In this document: positions 54,061 to 63,630 of the stretch, one piece after another
How positions within the stretch are numbered: the stretch's first letter is position 1
Layout of the letters: each line of letters opens with the position of its first letter
Assembly: GCA_050015095.1 (NCBI GenBank)
Contig: JBEKCC010000002.1
Coordinates: 124,001 to 188,000 of the forward strand
Reading direction: 5' to 3'
Source of the DNA: MVRE01 sp015660965
Lineage (GTDB): Archaea > Halobacteriota > Methanomicrobia > Methanomicrobiales > Methanospirillaceae
Length of the DNA stretch: 64,000 bases
Translations under genes and position numbers: made by a program
The notes under the pieces: model-generated
Seen by the model: only the letters and a program-made list of their open reading frames with translations
Told to the model about the DNA's origin: nothing
Database searches by the model: none

Positions 54061-54270
54061 ATGGCAGACGATGCAACGCCAGCAGAAGTTATAGAAGTTG
54101 TCGGTTCCACCGGAATGCATGGTGAAGCGATGCAGGTGAAATGCCGAATCCTTGATGGTAATAACAAGGGTCGTATCATCACCCGAAATACAGTCGGTCC
54201 AATTCGTGAGGGTGATATTGTGATGCTTCTCGAGACCGAACGCGAGGCAAAGAAACTATCACGGCGGTGA
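54061..54270 (+). CDS. rps28e: Ribosomal protein eS28
   Basis: 69 residues matching archaeal S28e: ATPAEVIEVVGSTGMHGEAMQV and GRIITRNTVGPIREGDIVMLLETEREAKKL. Small, one OB-fold domain of the 30S subunit. Follows L7Ae after 7 bases. Confidence 0.97.
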   Translation: MADDATPAEVIEVVGSTGMHGEAMQVKCRILDGNNKGRIITRNTVGPIREGDIVMLLETEREAKKLSRR

Positions 54271-54276
54271 ACCCGA

Positions 54277-54468
54277 ATGGTCGAACAATATATCTGTAAC
54301 TTTTGTGGTAATATCCTCGAACCAGGTACTGGAAAGATGTTTGTCAAAAAAGACGGAACTATTTACTATTTTTGCAGTTCTAAGTGCCAGAATAATCACA
54401 AACTTGGCCGGGTCCCAAGGCGTGTCCAATGGACTAACGCAGGAAGAAAAGCACTCGGTAAGGAGTAA
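54277..54468 (+). CDS. rpl24e: Ribosomal protein eL24
   Basis: 63 residues with the zinc-ribbon cysteines C-x2-C in CNFCGN and C-x3-C in CSSKC, and KLGRVPRRVQWT at the end. Follows S28e after 6 bases. Confidence 0.97.
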   Translation: MVEQYICNFCGNILEPGTGKMFVKKDGTIYYFCSSKCQNNHKLGRVPRRVQWTNAGRKALGKE

Positions 54469-54471
54469 TTA

Positions 54472-54927
54472 ATGATGGACCGCACCTTTGTCATGGTTAA
54501 ACCAGACGGTGTCCAACGCGGTATCATTGGTGAGGTCGTTTCTCGATTTGAGGCGAAAGGCCTCAAACTTATTGCAGCTCGGTTTGAAGTTTTATCAGAA
54601 AAGCGTGTCAATGAACAATATACGGAACATCTCGAAAAACCATTCTTCCCTTCGCTAAAAAAATACATTATGGGTGGCCCATGTTTTCTGATGGTCTGGG
54701 AAGGAAGAAATGTTGTTTCAATTGTGCGAACGGTTATCGGTGCAACTAATCCGCAGGAAGCGGCTCCTGGAACTATCCGGGGAGACTTCGGTATCGATAT
54801 CGGACGAAATGTAATTCATGCTTCCGATTCACCTGATAGTGCTGAGCGTGAAATTGCGATTCATTTTAAATCACACGAACTTTTCTCGTATACTCGAATT
54901 GACGAACCGGTAATTTACGAGTATTAA
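54472..54927 (+). CDS. ndk: Nucleoside diphosphate kinase
   Basis: 151 residues; ATG 54472 after AAGGAG, with a second ATG at 54475. Motifs: TFVMVKPDGVQRGIIGE, GATNPQEAAPGTIRGDFG and the active-site His in NVIHASDSPDSAEREI. It balances nucleotide pools. In many archaea the operon continues with infB; here it ends, and marC follows. Confidence 0.97.
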   Translation: MMDRTFVMVKPDGVQRGIIGEVVSRFEAKGLKLIAARFEVLSEKRVNEQYTEHLEKPFFPSLKKYIMGGPCFLMVWEGRNVVSIVRTVIGATNPQEAAPGTIRGDFGIDIGRNVIHASDSPDSAEREIAIHFKSHELFSYTRIDEPVIYEY

Positions 54928-54984
54928 TCCTTTTTTTAATAAAAAACCATAAATTCTTTATCTCTTCCTGCTCCAGTACCGCTC

Positions 54985-55638
54985 ATGGAAGGGGACCTAA
55001 TTACTTTCACATTGCTGGCCCTTTCATCAATTATTATTATTGTCAACCCGCTGGGTGCAACGCTCATTTATGTGTCCCTCACCACAAACCTCGATCGAGT
55101 ACAGAAAGACGTAATCGCTAAAGACGCATGCAGGTTTGCTTTAATTGTGTTGTTGTTTGTTGCGGTGCTTGGAGCTTGGATACTACAACTTTTCGGAATA
55201 AGCCTTGAGGCATTTAGGATCGCTGGCGGGATCCTTCTTTTTGGTATAGGTATGGAGATGGTATATGCAAGGACCTCGCGTACAAAGCTTACCGCTACTG
55301 AGAGATACGAGTCCAGAGATACCGATGATATTGCACTCATGCCTATTGCAATTCCGATGATTGCGGGGCCAGGGGCAATAACAACAACTATCGTGCTCAT
55401 GAACGAGGCTTCAATCATGACACCGATAGCATTTGTAATTGTTTTCATATCGATTATAATTTCGATACTGGTCACTTACATCATGATGCGACACTCCGAT
55501 TTTATTATAACAAAGATCGGACAGCGGGAATACAGAGCTATTAACAGACTCATGGGAATGCTCCTAATCGCTATCGCTGTGCAATTTATTATTAACGGGT
55601 TAAAGATTGCATTTCCATTATTGACAAAAGGGGTTTGA
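54985..55638 (+). CDS. MarC-family integral membrane protein
   Basis: 217 residues, six membrane helices, with the family motifs IIIVNPLGATLIYVSLT, AFRIAGGILLFGIGMEMVYAR and IPMIAGPGAITTTIVLM. Function is unresolved even in bacteria; the link to multiple antibiotic resistance was not upheld. No operon partner. Confidence 0.88.
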   Translation: MEGDLITFTLLALSSIIIIVNPLGATLIYVSLTTNLDRVQKDVIAKDACRFALIVLLFVAVLGAWILQLFGISLEAFRIAGGILLFGIGMEMVYARTSRTKLTATERYESRDTDDIALMPIAIPMIAGPGAITTTIVLMNEASIMTPIAFVIVFISIIISILVTYIMMRHSDFIITKIGQREYRAINRLMGMLLIAIAVQFIINGLKIAFPLLTKGV

Positions 55639-55756
55639 TACGTGAATAGTATCATATATCAACGAAAAGTGATTTACCGGATTTTCATTGTTTTGTTCAT
55701 TCTCAATGTTAAGGAAATCCGACGGCAAATAAGTTTATCCAAACCTTGATCCAAGT

Positions 55757-56551
55757 ATGAAATGCTGTAGTGCACAATTAGCAAGTTGCTGGGAGAATCC
55801 GGAAAAAACTCTAAAAAAAGCAAAGCTTTTCATAGAGAAAGCGGCTTCTCTTGAAGTTTCTATCATTGTTTTTCCAGAACAATTTGCAACCGGTTGGGAT
55901 CCATGTTCCCATAAGTTCATTCAGAACCGTTCAGGATCTATTGTATCAACACTAAAAAAATATGCAAAAGAGTATTCTATTGCCCTTCTCGGTTCGTTCC
56001 GCGAACAACACCATCCACTCCCTCATAATACGGCCGTTGTGATTGATGGTGAAGGTTCGATTAAGGTCGTGTACGCGAAAATGCATCCTTTTACGCCAGC
56101 ACATGAAGAGAGGAGGTATAGTGCCGGGGATAACATTGCTATTTTCAATATTGATAAAATGAAATTTGGCATTGCAATCTGTTACGATCTTAGGTTCCCA
56201 TCACTGTTTCAGATTTATGCAAAACAAGGTGTTCATGGCGTTTTTATACCTGCAGCTTGGCCCGCAAGCAGAATCGAACATTGGGAACTTTTTATTAAAG
56301 CCAGAGCAGTTGAGAACCAGATGTATATTATCGGTGTCAATACTGTTGGTAAGACACCGGTTGATGAATATTTAGGATCATCAATGACCGTGGATCCGAA
56401 AGGATCCGTTATCGCAAAAGCTGGTGAAGTCGAAGAACTTCTGATCTCAGATTTGGATGCAAATAGCGTTGAGAATACGCGACAGAATTTTCCTGCCCAC
56501 AAAGATATAAGAACAGACCTATACCAAAAATTGCACGAAAAAGAGGACTAG
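55757..56551 (+). CDS. Carbon-nitrogen hydrolase (nitrilase superfamily)
   Basis: 264 residues with the Glu-Lys-Cys triad: Glu in VFPEQFATGW, Lys in YAKMHPFTP and Cys in GIAICYDLRFP. The sequence after the Cys resembles omega-amidase/Nit2 members, which deaminate 2-oxo acid amides, but N-carbamoyl hydrolases cannot be excluded. It has its own promoter. Confidence 0.88.
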   Translation: MKCCSAQLASCWENPEKTLKKAKLFIEKAASLEVSIIVFPEQFATGWDPCSHKFIQNRSGSIVSTLKKYAKEYSIALLGSFREQHHPLPHNTAVVIDGEGSIKVVYAKMHPFTPAHEERRYSAGDNIAIFNIDKMKFGIAICYDLRFPSLFQIYAKQGVHGVFIPAAWPASRIEHWELFIKARAVENQMYIIGVNTVGKTPVDEYLGSSMTVDPKGSVIAKAGEVEELLISDLDANSVENTRQNFPAHKDIRTDLYQKLHEKED

Positions 56552-56588
56552 CGCCGTCTATATCTATAAAGGGCACAAACTGTATTGT

Positions 56589-57794
56589 ATGGAGCGGCTC
56601 GTATGCGTAAATTGCGGTGCTGCCTATCCAGCTGAACAAATCTTGTATAATTGTACTGCATGTGGCCATTTACTCGCAGTTCAATATGACCTTAATAAAA
56701 TAAAAGTAACAAAAAAAGTGTGGAATAAGCGACCGCTCTCCGTTTGGCGATATCGCGAGCTATTACCAGTTCATATTGAACCAGTAACTATGCAAGAAGG
56801 CGGAACTCCTCTTTATCATTTGAAACGTCTCGGTGATGAGATTGGGCTAAAGGAACTCTATGCAAAACACGAAGGCATGAACCCCTCTGGCTCGTTTAAA
56901 GACCGGGGTATGACCGTTGGGGTTTCAATGGCACTACAGTTGAAAAAACGTAGTGTTGCTTGCGCTAGTACAGGTAATACTTCAGCAAGTCTTGCGATGT
57001 ATGCGGCAAAGGCCGGAATCCCAGCAGTCGTTCTCTTACCAGCAGGAAAAGTTGCACTGGGAAAAGTGGCACAGGCGCTAATGCATGGTGCATGTGTTAT
57101 CTCGATCCGCGGTAATTTTGACCGTGCACTTGAGATGGTGCATGAGCTCTGCCTCTCCCATGGACTTTACCTACTCAATTCTATCAACCCATACCGTCTT
57201 GAAGGACAGAAAACGATCGGTTTTGAGGCTATCGATCAACTAGGTGAAGTACCTGACCGGTTTGTTCTTCCAGTTGGTAACGCGGGAAACATTTCAGCTG
57301 TGTATAAAGGTCTCCTCGAACTCAAGGATCTCGGATTTATTGATTCCTTGCCGATGATGACTGGAATCCAAGCACAGGGTTCCAGTCCCATAGTCAGGGC
57401 AATTCGTGAGAATCTTCCTGAGGTGATTCCTGAAACCCACCCTGAAACTGTAGCAACTGCTATTAGGATTGGTGCGCCTGTCAATGCCGAAAAGGCCCTT
57501 ATCGCAATACGGAAGACTGGAGGGTGTGCAGAATGGGTAACCGACGATGAAATTTTACGTATGCAGCGAGACCTTGCACGAAAGGAGGGTATCGGCGTGG
57601 AACCAGCGTCTGCGGCTTCTGTTGCAGGTGTAAGAAAATTAGTAGAGATCGGCGCAATCGACCGTTCAGAAAGAATAGTCTGTGTTGTTACCGGTCATCT
57701 CCTAAAAGACCCAGATACGGTGATCAAACAATGCGAACCACCCACCGAAATCGATGCCGATCTGCCATCGCTGCTCTCTGCATTGCAGTTATAG
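56589..57794 (+). CDS. thrC: Threonine synthase
   Basis: 401 residues. An N-terminal zinc-finger-like start (CVNCGAAYPAEQILYNCTACG), the PLP lysine in NPSGSFKDRGMTVG, the loop STGNTSASLAMYAAKAG and the phosphate loop in LPVGNAGNISAVY. It converts O-phosphohomoserine to threonine. The last 64 bases overlap the next gene. Confidence 0.95.
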   Translation: MERLVCVNCGAAYPAEQILYNCTACGHLLAVQYDLNKIKVTKKVWNKRPLSVWRYRELLPVHIEPVTMQEGGTPLYHLKRLGDEIGLKELYAKHEGMNPSGSFKDRGMTVGVSMALQLKKRSVACASTGNTSASLAMYAAKAGIPAVVLLPAGKVALGKVAQALMHGACVISIRGNFDRALEMVHELCLSHGLYLLNSINPYRLEGQKTIGFEAIDQLGEVPDRFVLPVGNAGNISAVYKGLLELKDLGFIDSLPMMTGIQAQGSSPIVRAIRENLPEVIPETHPETVATAIRIGAPVNAEKALIAIRKTGGCAEWVTDDEILRMQRDLARKEGIGVEPASAASVAGVRKLVEIGAIDRSERIVCVVTGHLLKDPDTVIKQCEPPTEIDADLPSLLSALQL

Positions 57795-58354
57795 TTTCTC
57801 TAATAATCATTAATCCCTGCGCAGCTCTACGTGCAGAGTACCAGGTATACCAAAACGGTACTGCGTATAATGCATCTATCGATGTTGCTAATGTGGATAA
57901 GTATGAGTTCTATGAGGCAGGTATGCTTGGAGAACGCATACCGCTAAATGTTGGAAATATCCAAGTTACTGGTAATTGCTCTCCATGCTCATTCAATGAA
58001 AGTGGACCTTTTAAAATTACTTTTCCTCTTGGCAATTACACCATCTTTTATATAGCACCGTCTCGGGATTACCACCTTCAAGGAACATTTGAAACCCCAT
58101 ATAGTGTCAATATTACACTCCCACCGGATTACGATGTTCACAATCCACTCCTCGCGGAAATAAGTCATGGAGCGGATATTATTAGTAATACTGATAATTC
58201 AACAACATTACGTTGGAACCAAACGATGTCGTTTGATCTTCGATTTTATGATAAGAATCGTGAAACACTTCTCTACTTTTTCGGAAATATTTGGATTGTA
58301 ATTGCTATTGCAGCCTTACTGCCCTTCATCATAACATTCAGAAGAAGAGGGTAA
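57731..58354 (+). CDS. Exported membrane-anchored hypothetical protein
   Basis: 207 residues: signal peptide (ALCIAVIVSLIIINPCAAL), a beta-rich domain with several N-glycosylation-type sequons (NGT, NAS, NES, NYT), and a C-terminal transmembrane helix with basic end (FRRRG). The layout resembles the DUF5803-type proteins of archaea, but I cannot verify that. It overlaps thrC by 64 bases, so it is cotranscribed. Confidence 0.7.
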   Translation: MRTTHRNRCRSAIAALCIAVIVSLIIINPCAALRAEYQVYQNGTAYNASIDVANVDKYEFYEAGMLGERIPLNVGNIQVTGNCSPCSFNESGPFKITFPLGNYTIFYIAPSRDYHLQGTFETPYSVNITLPPDYDVHNPLLAEISHGADIISNTDNSTTLRWNQTMSFDLRFYDKNRETLLYFFGNIWIVIAIAALLPFIITFRRRG

Positions 58355-58393
58355 TTGTTTTGAAATTTCTTTAAAAGAAAATTTATTGAAAGA

Positions 58394-59341
58394 TTAGATC
58401 AACCCAAACGATTTAAGTGTCACATCTGGATTGACGGCCCCTGCATGGTATACAACACCTTCGGTGAGTTCATTAATGACAACTTCTGCGGGGGAGAAAA
58501 GGGAGGTATCAATCTTATAGAAGTCAAACTTTGCTTCTTTGAAAATGTCATAGAACGGTTTTCCGTAACCTTTAGATTTGTTACTCGGGATCTTTTCGAG
58601 GTAATCTTTAATTTCAGGAGCCTTCATTGTGAGCATGATTCTGCCGTGATAGATAGTTGCATCGTTGGTTGTACCCATAGCTTTAGTCGCATCCTTTTTG
58701 ACTGGTGGTACCGGTGCGGTACCTATTGCAGCAGTAATCTTTTTAGTATCAAACCCGAGTTCGTTTAATTTATAGACAGCCGTTTCAACGCAACGTCCTG
58801 ATACTTGTATTGAACCGACAAGAGACGCTGTTGGAGCGATAACGGCGCAGACATTTGCAACATCAACATCGCACTCTTGAGCAATTTTTTCCATAACCTC
58901 CCCATTCGGGAGGTGATCACTTTCAAGACAAATTACTGCACAGTCATAATCATCTTCGTATTCAATCACTTCGTACGTGTGTTTGGGTTTGAGCGAAAGT
59001 GCCCGGGCAGGTCCACTCCCCATTGCAAAGTAATTACCGACTTTTATCGTCCACCCAGCTTTTTGTGCCCCCAGACAAGCGATGGATGGAAAATCCGTAT
59101 TAATATCAATGAACGGAAGCGGAAATTCTTTGATGTGTCCCATTCGGAAGTTAACTTCACCTAGACCACCCATACAGATCTCAGTAAAAGCTCGGCCTGC
59201 TGCATATCCACCACGGGTACTTACACCACAATCAACGATGCGTGCACCATTGTCCAATTCATGGTAAGTCGCGTTAAATTCCTCTGAAAGTTCGGCAAGA
59301 TTATCAAAAATCTCTAATGCCAGTTCATTCACACTGAGCAT
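58394..59341 (-). CDS. mch: Methenyltetrahydromethanopterin cyclohydrolase
   Basis: 315 residues from ATG 59341; AGGTGG precedes this start, which is why I prefer it to the ATG at 59362. Motifs: CGVSTRGGYAAGRAFTEICMGGLGEV, YFAMGSGPARAL, CVIAPTASLVGSIQVSGR and GRIMLTMKAPE. It hydrolyses methenyl-H4MPT in the CO2 reduction pathway of methanogenesis. It follows cdc6 on the same strand. Complete. Confidence 0.96.
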   Translation of the reverse strand: MLSVNELALEIFDNLAELSEEFNATYHELDNGARIVDCGVSTRGGYAAGRAFTEICMGGLGEVNFRMGHIKEFPLPFIDINTDFPSIACLGAQKAGWTIKVGNYFAMGSGPARALSLKPKHTYEVIEYEDDYDCAVICLESDHLPNGEVMEKIAQECDVDVANVCAVIAPTASLVGSIQVSGRCVETAVYKLNELGFDTKKITAAIGTAPVPPVKKDATKAMGTTNDATIYHGRIMLTMKAPEIKDYLEKIPSNKSKGYGKPFYDIFKEAKFDFYKIDTSLFSPAEVVINELTEGVVYHAGAVNPDVTLKSFGLI

Positions 59342-59407
59342 GTTTTTTACCACCTGTACCATACAACATGGTTGGGGAATAAATAATTCTTTTTAAATGA
59401 TTAAATT

Positions 59408-60541
59408 TCAGGAAAGGTGCTCGAGTAGTTTCTGGGGTTCATATCGAAGGCTAATGAGACGTGTCCTTCCTTTTCCCTCACGATATTGAAGATTGACAAG
59501 GCGCAGAGCATCGAGTTTTTTTATCACTTCATAAAACCGTGTATAGCCAATTTCAACCGATTCCTTGATGCTCTTATAAACATCCCCTGCATTCATCTCT
59601 TTGTCTCGAAGACTTGCTTCAGCAAGAGCTTTTAAAACGTTTTTCTCCTCGTCTTTCAGTGTTTTTATAGTAAACGAGAGATGCAAATATTTGGAAATTA
59701 TGTAAGCTCCACAGATATCATCCCGTTCAATAGTTCGTCGTGCTGCTCGTTCGGCGTTTAGAGTTGCCCTTTTTAATAAATCGATCCCAACACGTAGATC
59801 TCCGCTTTCCTGTGTTTGATCGACAACCAATGTCAGCATCTCATTACTCAAAATGCCTGGATAGAGTCCCTGCATCACCCGCATCTGCATAATCTCACGA
59901 ATTTCTTCGATATTATATGGGGGGAAATAGATCTCCGTGGGTCTAAACACAGAAGTAACACGCGGATCAACTGCTTTGGCAAGATCAACATCAAGATCGC
60001 TGATGATCACAGTTACTCCAATTCGGATGTTCTCATAGGTCTCATGAGCACGTAAAAGCGTGTAGAGGACTTTATTGATTTCATTTTCATAGAGAAGGTA
60101 ATTCGCATCATCGAGAGCGACTAACAGGATGATTGCATCCTTCTGCAGGATTCGAGCAATGGCATCAAACAATTGTTTAAAAGATGTCCCCGATGCAGGG
60201 GGCAAGTGCCCAGTAAGTTTGCGATAAATTTGGGAGAAAATCGCAAATTTGGTATTATCAATTTGGCAGTTGATGTAAACGGGCACCAATTTTTTCGTTG
60301 TATCTTCAATCTCAGAAAATAGTTTCCTGACACTGGTTGTCTTTCCGGTACCAGGGAGTCCCTTACAAATACTATTTAAGGGACGACCCCCCCGCAGTCC
60401 CGGTTGAATTTGAAACGCAAGCTCTCGCATCTGATTATCTCGGAATTGAAACTGCTCTGGGACATAATCGAATTCGAAAACCTCGGGATCACGAAACAGC
60501 GTCTCGTCCCACATCAGCAGGTTCTTTTTCATCTTATTCAA
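59408..60541 (-). CDS. cdc6: Orc1/Cdc6 family replication initiator
   Basis: 377 residues; ATG 60541 or 60532. AAA+ domain with Walker A GLPGTGKTTSVRKLF and Walker B VALDDANYLL, sensor 1 TVIISDLDVD, sensor 2 SGDLRVGIDLLKRA, and a C-terminal winged helix (GDVYKSIKESVEIGYTRFYEVIKKL). It recognises replication origins. I see no origin-recognition box in the short flanks, so the origin, if any, is elsewhere. It sits between apgM and mch in a co-directional run. Confidence 0.92.
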   Translation of the reverse strand: MNKMKKNLLMWDETLFRDPEVFEFDYVPEQFQFRDNQMRELAFQIQPGLRGGRPLNSICKGLPGTGKTTSVRKLFSEIEDTTKKLVPVYINCQIDNTKFAIFSQIYRKLTGHLPPASGTSFKQLFDAIARILQKDAIILLVALDDANYLLYENEINKVLYTLLRAHETYENIRIGVTVIISDLDVDLAKAVDPRVTSVFRPTEIYFPPYNIEEIREIMQMRVMQGLYPGILSNEMLTLVVDQTQESGDLRVGIDLLKRATLNAERAARRTIERDDICGAYIISKYLHLSFTIKTLKDEEKNVLKALAEASLRDKEMNAGDVYKSIKESVEIGYTRFYEVIKKLDALRLVNLQYREGKGRTRLISLRYEPQKLLEHLS

Positions 60542-60577
60542 TTCCTACAGTACTTTGTTAATAATTACGGGATATTC

Positions 60578-61741
60578 TTAACTAAAGATGAAAGGCAGAA
60601 AATCAACTGCATTTTTTATCCCGAACATCCCTTTCTGGGCCTCTTTTTCTGTAAATCGTTTGGTCGCATCAATACCCTTTCCCCTCACCACAAACGGCAC
60701 TGGATCGGTCGTGTGGGTTTTTACTCTAATTGGTGTGGGGTGATCTGGTAATACTGCAACAACACCATCAAATCCATCAAGGATCGTTCCGACAAGCCCA
60801 TCAACTTGTTCAATCGCCCTTACTTTTTCTTCAATACTCCCTAAATGCCCAGCCTCATCTGGTGCTTCAACATGAAGATAGAGAAAATCGAGATTCCGGA
60901 TCGAATTGAGTGCGTATCGCGCCTTGGCTTGGTAATCAGTATCAAGATAACCAGTTGCACCGGGGACTTTAATGATCTCCATTCCGATGCATCGTCCGAT
61001 ACCGTTTAGCAAATCGACCGCAGATATTATTCCACCTCGTTTCCCAAATTTCTTCGTGAACTGTGGGAGACTGGGTTTTTTTCCACCACTCCACGGCCAT
61101 ATTTGGGTCACCAAAGATTTACCAGAACTTTTTCGAACTTCGTTCACCGGATGATTGGCAAACACCTTACGACTAGTATCCATACAATGTATAAGAAACT
61201 GTGCGTCTCCGCCCGCGGGTAAATAACCCGTGATTGACTTTCCTACAATATCGTGGGGAGGTATCGATGTGCTCCCTTTCCCATTAGGGATCACAAGTAG
61301 GTTACGATAACTTATCCCAGATTTGATCATTACCTCAGGAATTTCCTTTTGCAAAGATGTGAGAAGCTGTTCCCCTTCGTTGCTTGAAATGTGCCCTGCA
61401 GAAAAGTCATACATAATTCCGTCTTGGATTGTTACAAGGTTACATCGGTAGGCAATATCAGTTTTTTTCAGATCAATTCCCATACTCATTGCTTCGAGAG
61501 CACCCCGTCCCGTATAATATTTTTTCGGATCGTACCCAAGAATTGACATATTTGCAATGTCACTACCCGCTTCACATCCTTTTGGAATTGTACGTAGCAT
61601 ACCACATGCCCCGTCGTTTGCTAACCTATCAAGATTCGGGGTTTTTGCGTACTCAAGAGGAGTCTTGTCACCGAGTTCCGGAAGGGATTCATCCGCCATT
61701 CCGTCACCGAGAATAACGATATATTTCAAAAAATTACCCAC
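60578..61741 (-). CDS. apgM: Archaeal 2,3-bisphosphoglycerate-independent phosphoglycerate mutase
   Basis: 387 residues of the alkaline-phosphatase-superfamily ApgM: ILGDGMADE (metal-binding Asp), KTPNLDRLA, GSDIANMSILGYDP with the catalytic Ser, GCEAGSD, and DEAGHLG and LPDHPTP at the C-terminus. It interconverts 3- and 2-phosphoglycerate. The gap to cdc6 is 36 bases; the gap to the epimerase is 3 bases. Confidence 0.95.
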   Translation of the reverse strand: MGNFLKYIVILGDGMADESLPELGDKTPLEYAKTPNLDRLANDGACGMLRTIPKGCEAGSDIANMSILGYDPKKYYTGRGALEAMSMGIDLKKTDIAYRCNLVTIQDGIMYDFSAGHISSNEGEQLLTSLQKEIPEVMIKSGISYRNLLVIPNGKGSTSIPPHDIVGKSITGYLPAGGDAQFLIHCMDTSRKVFANHPVNEVRKSSGKSLVTQIWPWSGGKKPSLPQFTKKFGKRGGIISAVDLLNGIGRCIGMEIIKVPGATGYLDTDYQAKARYALNSIRNLDFLYLHVEAPDEAGHLGSIEEKVRAIEQVDGLVGTILDGFDGVVAVLPDHPTPIRVKTHTTDPVPFVVRGKGIDATKRFTEKEAQKGMFGIKNAVDFLPFIFS

Positions 61742-61744
61742 CTA

Positions 61745-62680
61745 TCAATTACCGAGCATCGCTCGAACTGCCATATGAACGCTATCCTTTGATCCGCGTT
61801 TCGGTTTCCAACCCAGTGCGTTTATTTTTTTTAGTGAAAGGTGCATTTTAGGAACATCACCGATCCAACCGCGCTCGCCACCAGTGAATCGATAGCGGAC
61901 CCCTTTTAGATGCATTTCGTCAGCCACAATGTCTGCAATGGTCCTTACATCAATCCAATCTTCTGAACCAATGTTGAAGGTATTGACAGGTCTATGTGCG
62001 TTTTCGACTACAAAGAGCATCGCTTCAACGCATTCCTGCACACCAAGGTACGATTTTGTCTGCTTACCGTCCCCAAGAATCTCCATCTCACGAGAATTTT
62101 CTTTTAATTTTGTAATGAAATCCGGAATGACACCGTGATTACTTCTCTGTCCAACAATATTGGCAAAGCGGAAAATCCATGATTTCATTGAAAACGAGTG
62201 ACAGTATGCGGCGATCAACGCCTCACAACCGAGTTTGCTTGCCCCGTACACAGAGATCGGTTCCAACGGGGTATATTCTTCTGGAGTTGGGAAAATTGTT
62301 GCATCACCATAAACGGTTGAGGTTGAGGTGAACACAATCTCTGGAACGTTATAGAGACGCATCGCTTCAAGAACCCTAAATGTTGAAAAAATATTGTGAT
62401 TCAAAGGACCTTCGGGCGCAAGTGCACTTTGCCTCACGTCAGGATCGGCTGCCAGATGATAGATCCTGTCTGCACCATCAAATGTTTTCTGCCACCCATC
62501 AGAAAGGAGGTTGGCACTTAAAAATTCGATACTGGACTTTTCCAGATGAGATGAGATATTGTTCCTTGATCCCGCACTTAACGAATCGATTACCGTAACT
62601 TGGTCTCCCCGCTTTACAAGAGTATCAACGAGATGGGATCCGATAAACCCGGCACCGCCCGTTACGATATCAAACATCAT
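61745..62680 (-). CDS. NAD-dependent sugar-nucleotide epimerase (UDP-glucose 4-epimerase like)
   Basis: 311 residues of the extended SDR family: TGGAGFIGSHLVDTL, the catalytic Tyr and Lys in SVYGASKLGCEAL, and FRFANIVGQRSNHGVIPDF. It probably makes UDP-galactose or a related sugar for the glycan genes at 44-53 kb. The start may be ATG 62680 or 62677. First gene of the epimerase-apgM-cdc6-mch run. Confidence 0.9.
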   Translation of the reverse strand: MMFDIVTGGAGFIGSHLVDTLVKRGDQVTVIDSLSAGSRNNISSHLEKSSIEFLSANLLSDGWQKTFDGADRIYHLAADPDVRQSALAPEGPLNHNIFSTFRVLEAMRLYNVPEIVFTSTSTVYGDATIFPTPEEYTPLEPISVYGASKLGCEALIAAYCHSFSMKSWIFRFANIVGQRSNHGVIPDFITKLKENSREMEILGDGKQTKSYLGVQECVEAMLFVVENAHRPVNTFNIGSEDWIDVRTIADIVADEMHLKGVRYRFTGGERGWIGDVPKMHLSLKKINALGWKPKRGSKDSVHMAVRAMLGN

Positions 62681-62716
62681 ATCTAATTATGTAATCAATG
62701 CTATAGGATTACTGCT

Positions 62717-63589
62717 ATGTTCATCGGGATCGACCATGGCACGACAGCCATGCGTTTTGCCTGTGAATTGGGAGAGTTCAAAATCTCACGGGAAGAGGCA
62801 ACGTCCTTCTCTTTTTCTTATCTTTCTAAACTCTGCCCCATCTCTGACATTAAGGGGATCGCTCTATCGTATTCGATGGGTGATAATATTTCAAAAATAA
62901 CCTCGATTCACAAGGTAAAAAACCGCGGCCTTGTGAGTCGCGAAGGAGCTGGTAAACATATTGGCGGAGGGACGCAAGTGTTTGATGAAGTGGCAAAAAG
63001 CGGCGTTCCAGCTCTTGTCATACCGGGACTTCATCGCAATTCACCAACTGATCCCCGCTTCAAAGTATACTCACACCAATCCAGTCCAGAAAAAATTGGA
63101 ATTGCGTATGAAATTTGTCACACACTTGGTGATAATGTAATAATTTCTGATGTTAGCTCCAATACGGTCACACTTCTTGTTAGCAACGGAATCATTATTG
63201 GTGCATTTGACGCTTGCATATTTGCACCTGGTACTAGACACGGTGCTATCGATGTGAATGCAATACGTAAAATCGACGCAGGTGGGTGGACGGCCAATGA
63301 AGCATTCCAACATGCGGGTGTAGACTTTTCTATGCCAGCAGAAGAACGAATGAATACAGTTGCAATGTTTGCTGCGATGGAATGTGCAGCGATGCTGGTA
63401 TTGAATCCAGATGCACAAATCGCATTGGCAGGTACTCTTGCACCTACTATTGCTAACGCAGTTGAAGCCCACCTCAATCGAAAAGTTGCTGTTTATGATG
63501 AATGGTGCGCGTCACGAGGTCTTGCTCGAATTGCTCAAGACGTGTTTTCAGGCACACCTCAGATCCTCGGACTCGGTGTAGATCTGTAG
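62717..63589 (+). CDS. Methanogenesis marker protein 12
   Basis: 290 residues with a butyrate-kinase/acetate-kinase-like start (IGIDHGTTAMRFACELGEF), HIGGGTQVFDEVAKSG, SDVSSNTVTLLVSNG and APGTRHGAIDVNAIR. The protein belongs to the ASKHA fold and is found in methanogens only; function is unknown. It is divergent from the epimerase and precedes the oxidoreductase gene. Confidence 0.9.
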   Translation: MFIGIDHGTTAMRFACELGEFKISREEATSFSFSYLSKLCPISDIKGIALSYSMGDNISKITSIHKVKNRGLVSREGAGKHIGGGTQVFDEVAKSGVPALVIPGLHRNSPTDPRFKVYSHQSSPEKIGIAYEICHTLGDNVIISDVSSNTVTLLVSNGIIIGAFDACIFAPGTRHGAIDVNAIRKIDAGGWTANEAFQHAGVDFSMPAEERMNTVAMFAAMECAAMLVLNPDAQIALAGTLAPTIANAVEAHLNRKVAVYDEWCASRGLARIAQDVFSGTPQILGLGVDL

Positions 63590-63630
63590 ATTTATATTGA
63601 TTAATCATGCAAAATTACTAGGGATTTTTC

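Noticed and set aside
60385..60420. C-run followed by GTTGAATTTGAAAC-like bases, resembling an origin recognition box
   Set aside because: It lies inside the cdc6 coding sequence (GLRGGRPLN region), is weakly matched, and no repeat copies are near.
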